Source of the DNA: Typha latifolia
Lineage: Eukaryota > Streptophyta > Magnoliopsida > Poales > Typhaceae
Assembly (NCBI GenBank): GCA_019914945.1
Contig: CM034099.1
Span: 23,896,704 to 23,960,703 of the forward strand
Direction: 5' to 3'
Length of the DNA stretch: 64,000 nt
A program made the translations under genes and the position numbers. Below, in pieces: positions 12,388-24,800 of the stretch. The notes under the pieces were generated by a model. The model saw nothing but the letters and a program-made list of their open reading frames with translations, had not been told where the DNA came from and searched no databases. Every line of letters starts with the position of its first letter. Positions within the stretch are counted from its first letter, which is position 1.

Positions 12388-13181
12388 GGATTTGAGGGGG
12401 TTGAAGGATTTGTTACTGCTTTGTGTGTGTGTTGGGGAAGCTTTTGGGATACCCGTTTCTGCGCGGCGCCTGACATCAAGGACAACAGTGTTTTGTTTTT
12501 ATACTTGTTCAAACTTTTGGCTGGTAAACTTCACCTAGCTGATAAGATATAACAATAATTTGATGAAAAATATTGAAGCCGTGTAATACTTGTATTTTGT
12601 TAAGTTGGTAACCTTTGTTTTTTTTTTTTAACAATGAAATCTGGTGTCGTGTATTAACAATGTCAATTTATGCGACGATCTTACTTGTTCACATCCTTTA
12701 CACCAAGCACGCACTGTTGGCGTGATTGCATCCAAATGCAAGTTGACTTCAGAGGCTCGCATTTTATAGGTATGCTAGTGTTACAATTACTAGCTAAACT
12801 GATGGCATTAATGACGGATGAAGGATTTTGACCGCAACAACGAAGCTACATAAACTTAAAACAAATCCTGCACAAAAAGAAAAGATGTAGATTGTGTTCA
12901 ATTTATTTATTAATCCTCAAATCGCGGTGGATTTTGAATGGGCTTGGGCTAGGCTTATCGGGGCGGGTTCTCGTTCAGATATGTATTTTAAATAAGATGT
13001 CTTTCTAATATCTTATTTAAAATATAGAGATTAAATTGAAAATAGTAAAAAGACGTGTGTAAACTTAGGGCAGCGTCGTCGGCAACGACACCCAATAATC
13101 TACCACACGCATAGATCTCCCCTGCCTCGTCTTCTCCGAATCTTCATCTCGTCTCACCTCCTCCTCTCTCCTATATCTCCC
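12388..13181. promoter_or_regulatory. Shared upstream region between the NTR and PP7 genes
   Basis: The 794 bases separate two divergent start codons, so both promoters must lie here or overlap. The NTR side is T/G-rich. The PP7 side has a short C/T-rich leader (about 13100-13180) just before its ATG. No other ORF is convincing. Shared regulation is inferred from geometry only. Confidence 0.5.
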
Positions 13182-16100
13182 ATGGCGGATCCCACAGCAG
13201 CGCCTCAGATCCCAGTCTCCTGGCCGTCGAACGATTCCCTCACTCGAGCGTGGATCGCTGATCTCACCGCCGCCTTCGAATGGGCCTCGAGGAATCTCCA
13301 GCCGTCCGAAATCCCATCCGTCCTCCCCTTCCCCGTCCTCCACCGCCTCGTGCTCGCCGCCTCTAACGTCCTCCACAAGGAGCCGAACTGCGTGCGGATT
13401 CAGCCGGACGAGGACGAGACGCAAAGCGTCGTCGTCGTCGGGGACGTGCACGGGCAGCTGCACGACGTGATCTTCTTATTGGAGGATACCGGGTTTCCGT
13501 CGGAGAGTCGATTCTTCGTCTTTAATGGGGATTATGTCGATCGGGGAGCATGGGGGCTCGAGACTTTTCTCCTCCTCTTAGCTTGGAAGGTTTGTTTGGT
13601 CTTCTTTATATCTTCTTGTTCAATTCCGCTTTCAATTTGTTGCAAGGTTACACAATACCGTGAACTGTTTCGGTGTTTTCTTCGCATGCTGCAAATTGTT
13701 AATTTCTTCTGCCGTGAATGGAAATCTGACATTTTTATTCCCTTCCCTGTATACTGGCTTGGAAAACTAGTCCTTGAGACGATTTTTTCTATTGTTTTTT
13801 ATATTGATTCATTAGGAGACTTTTAATGCTTATATTTGTCCGCTTAATTTTTTTTTTATTTGCTATTTCAGAGGAGGGATCGTGTATATCTTTTGCTTGT
13901 TGGAACTTGGAAGATTTTTTTTCTTCTTGTTTATCTGTCAGCAAGTGTTACGCCAGGCAAACTCTTCTTTTGCTCTTAATCTATGGCAATGGTTTGGAAA
14001 GATTGTAAATTCTTTGGAGGCCTCGATCTCTTAATTGTGATAAAAGGGAATTTGACCTTTTGTTGTTCTTTCCTGTTGAATGAGATTAAAAGAGATACTG
14101 TTTGGAAATAATATACTTATATTTATATACTTTGTGTTAAGAGCTTTTCTTTCGAATCATTAGTAGTATTTGAATGGCCATATTTTCCCCTTATTTTGGG
14201 TTTGCTATGTTGAGAATGTATTATGCAGCGACATTATTATCTAGAAACTCAACCATTCCTGAAAATACACAGTATTGGACGATAGGGACACGAGATGATG
14301 CTTATTTTGGTCTACTCTTATTTCATGCTACAAAATGGTTGCCACTGGATGATCTGCTAATGTCTCTTTATACCTATTCCATTTGACCCCCATAGGTTTT
14401 TCTGCCGCATCGTGTATTTCTACTTCGCGGTAATCATGAGTCCAAGTACTGCACATCTGTATATGGATTTGAAAAAGAGGTAATGGTTAAATATGGAGAT
14501 CAAGGCCCACAAGTTTATCGAAAGTGTTTAAGATGTTTTGAAGGTCTTCCCTTGGCCTCCATTATAGCAGGCTCTGTATATACTGCACATGGAGGGCTTT
14601 TTCGCAGCATAACCACTCCTCCATCAAAAAGATCAAAAAGCAAGAGAGGTCGAAAAGCGGTCACTACTGCTGTGGACACAAGTGTTCTCAAACTCGGTTC
14701 CTTGGAAGAGTTGTCCAAAGCGAGGCGGACAGTACTTGACCCTCCATGGGAGGGCTTTAACTTAATTCCTGGTGATGTGCTATGGTCTGACCCCTCGTCA
14801 AATCAAGGTCTTTCTCCAAATAATGAGAGAGGGATTGGTTTGTTATGGGGTCCTGATTGCAGTGAAGACTTTCTAAAGAACAATGGATTCAAGGTATCTT
14901 CATCATTATCTGATCATATAACTAGCTCTTGAAATATGTGACTGATAGTGGCCAGTACCAGTTATCTTATTGGTAGTTCCATTGACAGCAATACACAACA
15001 TACGACTGTATTGATGTTTCTTTTTTCACTCATATTTTCATAGAATAGACTTCAGATAATTTGTTACATTCTAGCTTTGCAAATTGTCTGGTAGGTATAG
15101 TAAATTTTGGCATATGGAAGGAGGATCATGAAAGTCTAGTACTATACTACTATTCCACTAATCCATTTTAAAAAGAATATGTGATTTAAATCTTCTAACT
15201 TTTACTACTTTTATCACGTCACAGCCTTGTGTTTTAAATTTGCTTAAATATATGAAACATGATGCCAGGTATTTGTTTGTGTTTAATATGGCCGGACTCT
15301 GAATCAGGTTCAATAAGGTTTCATCTTGTGCACCTTAATCCAGCACCTGCTTAAATGAGATCTGAAAGCAGGCCCAGTTTGGTCCAAGCATGAAAAATTG
15401 AACTATGAGCCAAACTTTTGGGTTCATCTGATTGAGGTGGTTCAGTTAAATGGCTTTTTTTATTTATTTAACATGTTACCAGAAATGTAACCAACTTATT
15501 TTGGGTTATGCAAATGAGGCATCTGCTTTTCTACAGTGAACAAGGTGCACTTTTGACAGGGCATCTGTTATAGAGTAACTCATCATGTTATGATTTTTCA
15601 ATTAGCTTCATTATTGTTAATGAATAGCAACAATTTCACATTGTTAAGAGATTATCATGAATAATTTTGGTGCATGTCGTAAGCTCCTTAGATGTTATTG
15701 GTTTTGTACTTCTGAGTGTGCGATAACCATGTTTTGCAAATTTCCTGAAGTCTTTCTGTTTTTTGAACTAAAGTTGATTATCAGGTCACACGAAGGCCCT
15801 GATGCCCGGGATAAACGGCATGATCTTGCTGGGATGGAAAATGGCTATACAATAGATCATCAGGTGGAATCCGGAAAATTGATCACCCTTTTCAGTGCTC
15901 CAGATTACCCACAATTTCAGGTTTTCTTTTCCCTGTTTCATGGTATCAAAAAGCTATATGCATAACTAATTAGAGAGAGTATACCTTTTCCATTAGTAGT
16001 TGATTTGTTACATATTAAATATCCATATTTTATGTGGTAATTTTTGTGAGTATCTTTCTATTATATTGTGAAAAAGCTCCATGAGATACTTGTTAATAAA

Positions 16101-17005
16101 CCAAGTATCTTGTATTGCAACTTTCTTCAGATTGTTTATCATGGTTGTCTAGCAAGTGATCTGTAAGCAGTTTGTGTTCAGCCCAAAGTTTTAATTCATA
16201 ATGTCTTACTTATTTATCTCAATTTATAAATATGCCAACATTAAGCATGGGCCCGGCTTACCCGTGATCAAGCTTGGAAACATGAAATTGGGTAGCCCAA
16301 TACTTGGTCATCAGCATGTTTTAGTGCTTAGTTACATTGGCGCCTAATTCAGCTCGTCAATTTCTCTATCCTTCAAAATCAATATGTCAGTCGACCTACA
16401 TATGTGATTTGATTTTTAATTTTTCATTCAGGCAACAGATGGACGGTACAATAATCGCGGTGCCTATATTGTGTTGCACTGCCCTGATTTTGCTACTCCT
16501 GAATTCCATAGTTTTGAAGCTATAAAACCAAGGCCTAAGGTATGCTATATTTCACATGTATTTGAGTGTATATTGCTAAGCGTGGTTGGGATGTTCTTTT
16601 CACATTGATTCTTATTATCTGTCCTGTTTATAGTATAGTCATCCTTATCATCAATTATTAATGTTATAAAGATTGGAGACTAAAAAAGAATGTTAGATTT
16701 TATGAGATGAAATGGGGAACTTTGGTGATAAATGTTCTTTTACCTTCCCTATCTGTGAATTCTTTTGCCGAGCATATCAAAAGAGAGGTGTGATTCTTGA
16801 TTGCGATAAATTGTTTAGTATTTAATTACCGATGAATCCAAAATCTGCAGTCCGATCAATCTTTGGTATAATATATATTTCTTCTCTTTAGGTGAATCCC
16901 TACTACGACTTTGAGGAAGTGATCGACTCAGATGAAGAGTTAGATCTTCGATCTATGGACAACGGCTCATCTCTTGAGGTCATTAGTTCCGTAACAACCG
17001 AATGA
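13182..17005 (+). CDS. PP7: Serine/threonine-protein phosphatase PP7
   Basis: PP7 is a plant metallophosphatase of the PPP family; known members are nuclear, bind calmodulin and act in blue-light and heat responses. Five exons: 13182-13589, 14396-14893, 15774-15920, 16432-16539 and 16892-17005, giving 424 residues in one open frame. Metal-binding and catalytic motifs are complete: GDVHGQ (87-92), GDYVDRG (116-122), RGNHE (147-151), AHGG (200-203) and IRSHEG in exon 3. Between HGG and the next core motif is a large insert with a basic [10 protein letters not shown] stretch (215-224), a possible nuclear signal; such an insert is typical of PP7 and absent from PP1/PP2A. The C-terminus is acidic ([12 protein letters not shown]). 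The start ATG opens a GC-rich exon after a pyrimidine-rich leader. CP12 follows 503 bases downstream on the same strand. Confidence 0.95.
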
Positions 17006-17508
17006 TTGAACATTCTGGCTGTGTTTCGAATTTTTTTATTTTTATTTTTTGGGTTGCAGATTCCTGCAGACTGGTCTGCCATTTGGGATGTGTAGAGAAG
17101 AAAAGATATTGTTTTGTTTACTTGTATTTTGTTTTTTAAGTTATGCCTTTTTCTCTTTGGGTTGCATCTGGTGTGTTGTATATTTTGATAGGCTATCTAT
17201 CCACTTTTTTCATTTGCAAATTGCAACAAAGTATGTTGTTACAACTCACCTAGTCATGAAAAGAAACTTCAGTGTGCTCACGGCGAGAATATTGGCATTA
17301 AAACATTGATCCCCAGCTAGTCATGATTTTATTTGGACTTCACTGCATCTTTGGAAATTGGAACGAAGAAATGTTTAAATACTGCGACGACTACTTTGGA
17401 GTCGCCGTCTCCGAAAAAGGTTGGAAAAGCGATAAAACCAAAAAAGCCAAATCGTTGCTAAATACCTTGGGCAAGTAAACTACCTAGGGTTTTCTCTCTC
17501 GTTGAAAG
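17006..17508 (+). promoter_or_regulatory. PP7 3' UTR and CP12 promoter/leader
   Basis: T-rich sequence after the PP7 stop fits a 3' UTR. A TTTAAATA element at 17374-17381, about 130 bases before the CP12 ATG, could be its TATA box. A CT-rich leader directly precedes the ATG. There is no ORF of interest. Confidence 0.4.
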
Positions 17509-17931
17509 ATGATCGCGTCGTCTCTCTCCTTCTCCTCCCCCTTTCGTTCCTCCAGATCTCCATCTGATCTCCACGGATCCCGAGGGGGACATGGGACGGC
17601 CTCGATCTCCTTCCCTCGGCTGCGGCGATCGGGATCGGCGGCGGCGGCGGCGGCGGCGGCGGCGGGGAAGAAGAAGTACAAGGGGACGGCGATGAGGGAA
17701 GAGACGCTGTCAGAGATGATCGAGAAGAAGGTGGCGGAGGCGATGGAGGCGTGCGAGGGGGAGGAGGCTAAGGGTTCGGAGGGCTGCAGGGTTGCGTGGG
17801 ACGAGGTGGAGGAGGTGAGCCAGGCCAAAGCTGATCTCCGCCGCCGCATCGCCGAAAGCGACGCCGATCCCCTCGAGCCCTTCTGCAACCAAAACCCCGA
17901 CACCGACGAGTGCCTCGTCTACGATGACTGA
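17509..17931 (+). CDS. CP12: Calvin-cycle regulator CP12, chloroplast precursor
   Basis: CP12 is a small, largely disordered stromal protein. When its disulfides form in the dark it ties GAPDH and phosphoribulokinase into an inactive complex, and thioredoxin releases them in the light. The 140-residue single exon begins with a Ser/Arg-rich transit peptide (about 1-50) that ends in a run of nine Ala coded by a GCG repeat. The mature part has both conserved Cys pairs, the N-terminal one in CEGEEAKGSEGC just before VAWDEVEEVS, and the C-terminal one in CNQNPDTDEC before the ending LVYDD. Length and motif order match the family. The ATG is the first in frame after the leader. It is transcribed in the same direction as PP7, but no functional link is shown. 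Confidence 0.96.
   Translation: MIASSLSFSSPFRSSRSPSDLHGSRGGHGTASISFPRLRRSGSAAAAAAAAAGKKKYKGTAMREETLSEMIEKKVAEAMEACEGEEAKGSEGCRVAWDEVEEVSQAKADLRRRIAESDADPLEPFCNQNPDTDECLVYDD
17635..17666 (+). repeat. (GCG)n trinucleotide repeat coding poly-Ala in CP12
   Basis: A near-perfect run of GCG codons encodes nine alanines at the likely end of the transit peptide. The run is a slippage site, and changes in unit number would keep the frame. Confidence 0.85.
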
Positions 17932-19306
<1,375 letters not shown>

Positions 19307-19912
19307 ATGGCAAACCACGCTCCCATCTCAATAACTCACGAGCCTACCAATGAAGAGAAGGAAACAACAAGAGCCCAGAGATCTCAGTGGCTCCGAGCAG
19401 CCATTCTCGGAGCAAGCGACGGTCTTCTCTCCACCACTTCCCTAATGCTCGGCGTCAGCGCCGCGAAGCAAGACCACCGCTCTACTATCATCTCCGGCGC
19501 AGCCGGCGCTGTCGCAGGTGCATTCAGCATGGCTGTAGGCGAATTTGTCTCGGTTTCAACACAAAGAGACATCGAAATTGCCGGCAGAGAAGCGAAGACG
19601 GCACCGACACCAAAGAGATTACCGAATCCGGTGAAGGCGGCTGCGGCTTCCGGGTTTGCGTTCGTTGCGGGGTCGTTGGTGCCACTATTGCCGGGTTATT
19701 TTGTGAAGGAGTACCACGTTAGGGTTTTGGCGCTCGTCATCGTGGCGTCGGCGGCGTTGGTGGCGTTCGGAGGAGTTGGGGCTCGTCTCGGGGGATCGCC
19801 GTCATGTGTGTCGGCGGTGAGGGTGTTGGTAGGAGGGTGGGTGGCGATGGGGATCACATATTGGATGCTTAAGCCTCTGGAGAAAGACGACGGCCGGGAT
19901 TTAAAATACTAA
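19307..19912 (+). CDS. Vacuolar iron transporter-like protein (VTL, nodulin-21 type)
   Basis: Short VIT-family proteins move iron, and perhaps manganese, from cytosol into the vacuole. The single exon codes 201 residues. Seen: a polar N-terminus (1-29); a first helix with LGASDGLLSTTSLMLGV (about 34-50); a second, Ala/Gly-rich helix with SMAVGEFVSVSTQRDIE (60-90); a short basic loop; and three more helices (about 112-131, 138-158 and 168-188), five in all. The long cytosolic metal-binding domain of full VIT proteins, between helices 2 and 3, is missing, as expected for the VTL group. The ATG at 19307 is the first in frame after the TA repeat. A CACGTG G-box lies about 110 bases upstream; bHLH factors are known to control this family, but binding here is inference. 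Confidence 0.94.
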   Translation: MANHAPISITHEPTNEEKETTRAQRSQWLRAAILGASDGLLSTTSLMLGVSAAKQDHRSTIISGAAGAVAGAFSMAVGEFVSVSTQRDIEIAGREAKTAPTPKRLPNPVKAAAASGFAFVAGSLVPLLPGYFVKEYHVRVLALVIVASAALVAFGGVGARLGGSPSCVSAVRVLVGGWVAMGITYWMLKPLEKDDGRDLKY

Positions 19913-21808
19913 AATATGATACGAAAAGATTAGATTTTTATTTAGTACAGTGCCTAATAAATGAAACATACATGTAACCTTGATCCTAATATATCATAGT
20001 GAATAAAATAAATAGGTCTTTTTATTTTTATTGTGATTTTGATAAACTGGCCGCCGATCAGGGCCCAACACCTTGGGCTCTAGAGATTGGGCCTCCATTA
20101 AACAGCTTCAATCCGATACTTGTGATGCCTAATATATAAAAAAGGAGGATACTTGTGATGCCTGTCTTCCGTGCTACTTTGGAGAAAGCTTAAACAACCG
20201 TCCAACTGATGTTTAATTAGTAATTTTGTTCGTCTTGGAGCTATTTGTTTCCTGGTAGCTTTACATTCTTGTAAAAGGTCTATCAAATTACGCTGCAACT
20301 TGATGGCCCTCCACTCTCTACTCTCTCTATATATAAATGGGAATTGCAATCCCCACTTTATGACACTACTAACTAGACAATAGCATCTCAGCATATGCAA
20401 CAGGAATATCGATATGAAATACGCACATGATGTGCTATATCATACTCAGATCCAGTAATATCCTCCTTTCATCGATACCTATCACATGGGATCACTCGCA
20501 TTGTAACGTGTATATAGTTTTATTTGGAATTAAATAAAAAAGTAAAGCTTAGTTAAAACCTCATAAGTAGATGCATGACCTTTGAAGCAAGGTAGGCTTG
20601 AATGCTCTGGGTCAACGATGCCGGTGATCCGCGTTACGTGCAATATAACTAACTAACTAACTAACTAGCTAAACTCTATGGAATCGTTCAAATTAAGAGT
20701 AAAGTTTAAAGGGAGAAGAAATGGGCAAGTCCTCGTGAGAAGTTGAAGGTCCAAATTATATGAATTTAAATTATAATTCAGAGGCATAGAAAACGTAAAG
20801 AGTATATTTTTGAGGTTATTTGTTCATTACTTTTGTGATATACTATTTGAAGGCCATGGCCTGGCCTGGACAGACAGAAGGCCAGAAGCAGTTGAAGCTG
20901 GCCTAATCCACTTTCGCACGCAAATAATAAATAAGGCCAGCAGCCAGCTAGCAAAATGACTATATTAATTAATTGATTGATTGACTTATTTCTTGCTGCA
21001 GATAAAGAGCCTCTTAGTTTCAAAATTAGGTAGTGCCACTTGAATATATTTCTCTCACATTGGTACCATATAGAAAGTTAATAATTAAATACCTTCAAGT
21101 AGTGTTACATAATGAGAAAATAAATTTTTTTAATAAAAAAATGGCTGATAGTCTATGACATATGCATCTATTATAATTTATACCGGACTACTTATATCGG
21201 ACCAGCGATATCGCGATACAGATGGGAACGGCTGTTCTTGACGGCTCAGGCAACATCATCATAAGAGCTCATCAGAGGGCCACGAGACATTTGGTAGTAC
21301 TACGTGTCATCATCTTATTTTCTTCAAGAGGCATCCAAGAAAATGTCGGTGACCGGATCCACCGCCACCAGCGTCGCTGCCGATACTACTTAAGATCGCA
21401 AAATAGCGCCGAAACTATCTTGAGTAATTTGCTAATTAACGGGTTCCTCGTTCAAACTCCTACGTCCCATCCTTCCCTATTCTCTTCGACGAATTAATTG
21501 GAGTCTTTCTTGTTCTCAATAATCCAATCTCTATCTCCTTTCTTCTCGACGGGACTCTAGATTAAATCCCGAGTGACAGACAGAGAGAGGAGATCACAGC
21601 GGTGGTGGCTCTCTTGATCCGGCGGATCCAGATCCGGAAATTGGGATCGCCGCTGAGAGGGGCGCAATCCGAGATTGAGCGTAATTTTTCCTGAGATTTC
21701 GAAGGATCGTGCTCTGTTTAGTCGATTTCTTCAGATTTGGAAGGATTTCTGCTCGGTCTCGGTCGGACATTTTGCTTCCAGGATCGGTTCTTGATCTCTG
21801 AAAGAGCA
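19913..21808. other. VTL 3' UTR, intergenic DNA, and leader of the proton-pump-interactor gene
   Basis: Polyadenylation-like AATAAA motifs follow VTL at about 19955-20015. AT-rich intergenic DNA continues to about 21450. From about 21560 the sequence becomes purine- and CG-richer and probably is the 5' UTR of the next gene. No other gene is supported. Confidence 0.5.
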
Positions 21809-24800
21809 ATGTCGCCGGATTCGAACGAGTGCAGCGGCGGAGGTGAGTCTTCGGAGGTCGAATTCAAGGGAAGGGAGGCTAATGTGTTGAATTCGGACGG
21901 GGATCTGAGGGAGGCAGATGGCGTTGCGGCTAAGTTGGGGGAGGAGGAGGAAGAGGAAATCGGGGGTTCCTTTGTCATTGTTAATGGAGACTCGTCCGAT
22001 TTCTCGGATAAGGATATTGATCTAGGTGGGAAGGTAGATCCATCGATGGGTGGCGATGAAGGCGATGCGCCGGTGTTGCATGCAAGTTCTGTTGCCGGGG
22101 AAGAAGTCGACGGAGATCAAGAATCTAGCGAAGGGGAGGGGGTTGTGGTGGAAGTCGACCAAGGCTTGGATAATGAGCATGGTCATGTAGAGGGTGTTGT
22201 CCCTGTTGCGAATTGGCAAGGTGAAACCAATGCTGGATTGGAAGAAGGTGAGAAAGATTGTGAGTTGAACGCAGAGAAGAGTGAATTAGGCGAGGAAAAG
22301 AAAGAGGAAGAGGTGAATAGGGAAGTAAGCTTGGAATGCAGTGAGAGTTACCCAGAAGACGACAATGGTGAGGCTAGCGCTGTAGACGGTAAGGCTGACA
22401 AGGGAGAGGAATTAGATTCATTTGTTGAATCGGGAGATGACAAGCAAGTGGATATCGGGGAGGCTGCTGGAGTAGAAGGTTTGCCGGAAATTGCAGTGCA
22501 GGCTAGTGACAAAATGAAAGTAGAATCAATTGCTGATGATATGCAGGAGCCAGAAAATCTGGGTAAAGATAAAGAGAGTGGTGATCAAGTGGAAATGAGG
22601 TCAGTTGATGAGGCACAAGACAAGCGTGGGCGGGAAACTGCTATTATAGAGGTAGATTACCAGCCAGGATTGGAATCAGCTCTAATGGAGAGTGATGATC
22701 GAGCAGAAGCATCTGCCACTCTGGTTGAGGAGAAAAATGAAACCTGCATAGCATCTGTAGAGGCTGAAGAGCACGATCAATCTGAACCAGCAGATGCTCA
22801 TGTAGAAGACAAGCATGATGAAGACACACTGGAAGCAGAGATCAAGGATGACTTAGGATTAGATTCACCTGCCCAAGTTGAATCCGGACAGGAGTCTGAG
22901 AACGAGATTGCAGAGATTATTTGTCAATCTCAGTTCCAACCAACAGTTGAAGTCGAGAGACTGCAGATGCCTGAATCACTTCCAGTTAGGCAGGATGAGT
23001 TAGGGTCCTTGAACATAGTTGATAGACTGGACGAATACTCTGGCAAGAATGTGACAGTTCCAGAAGATGAAATTGGAGCCCATCTGCATGCAGGACATGG
23101 TGATGAATCTCCCGAGAGTTGTGGAGCGAGCTCCATCTGCATGGCTGACAAAGCTGAAAGCAGCAGCGATCTCTTGGAGACTGGTAAAGAAGGTAAGTCA
23201 GCTGATGATGTTGGCTGTCTGCATTTAGAAACAAATGGTAATGGTGATCCTTCAGAAACTTCCGAGAACTTGGATGTGTCTCATGACAGTCAAGAGGAAC
23301 TGGTGAAAGTAGTGGACTGCACTGTTGATGCCAAGCAAGTTGAAGAAATTAGGAATAGATCCCCTGAGCATGATAATTGTTCCTCAGAAACTGAAGTTGA
23401 AGCTCCTTCCTTTGCGGTGAAAGAGTCTCATCTATCAAATCAATTCAGTGAAGATGCGGAATTGAGACCTGTAAATGAATCTTCGAACTCTTTTGAAGAT
23501 CAGACTGCAAGCATTGAAGTTGGAGATACTATATCTGTTTGTGCTAATGAGGACACCGCTTTGGAAGTTAAAGATTCTGATAGCATCGTGGAGACCAATA
23601 AAGACAAAGCTATTTATAATGTTCCTATAATGGATTCAAGATCCCACGCTGGAAATGACCATATAGAAATCGACAAACATACGGCCAGAACTTTAGGAGG
23701 TGTTGAAGCCTCAAATAAGGATGACGACAAAAACATTATGAATACAGAAGTTAAAGTGGCTGATGGAGTACAAACCACACCCGAGGAACCTAGTAGTTTA
23801 TCTTTAGATGGAGACAAAGTAGACAAACAATTGTTGAAACGGAAATTTTGCTATATTATTAGAGTCCCAAAATTCACCGATGATGAAATCTGGGCCAAGA
23901 TTCAGCATGCTCAGTTAGAAGTGGATGAGAAGACAAAAAAGAGGGACTCGGTTCACGTGGCAATTCAGAAGCAAAAGGTGGCGATACTTCCTATTCTCTT
24001 TATGTTCTTCTGGATCTTCTATTTCTTTATGTTATTTTTTGGCTATGTTGTTTAACTTGATTTTGGAACTCATATTTTAGGTAGTTTCTGGTGGTTATCG
24101 GAACAACTTAGACGCTGCAAGAGTGGATGAGAGAGCTGCAAGGGCTAGATATAATGCTAAGAAGCAGGAAATTAGTTCTATCCAGTCAATAATTTACAAG
24201 TTAAATAAAGTGTCCTCAATTGAAGAAATTGACGAAATGGTAAGAGTTTTCTTTTCACTGCTGTAAAAGGTAAACAGTTAGTTTTTGTGCTTCATCTTAG
24301 TATGTGTTTGTTTTTTATTTGTTTAGATTGTGCTAAAGGAGCGCAGCTTACAGCATGAAACTATGTCATTGAAGCAAGAAAAGCTGTGGATTCAGGAGAT
24401 TAAAGATTTGAAAGCTGAGCGTAAGAAATTGTCGTCCAATATGGGCTCCAAAGCAGAAATTGATGAGGCTTTTGATCAAAGAGACCAAATATACGAACGT
24501 CTTGGGGTACTTGTTATATGCATCAATGGTTATTTTCAACTCAGATATTTTTGGACTTCTACATATGACATAATTTTTATCATCTTCAGACTTTGAGGAA
24601 GGAATTGGATATCCTTGGGGGGTACCTAGGAGAAGCTGAAGAGAAAACAAAGGTGGCTCAGAAAAACTATGATGATGAACAACGGGTTCTTAATAACTTA
24701 AGGGAACAATTTGATGCTGCTAATGAAGTTCGTCAAAAGGCATACGTCCATTGGCGTGATTTAAAAAGTGAAACAACTAAAAAGGTGCGTTATCTTCTTA

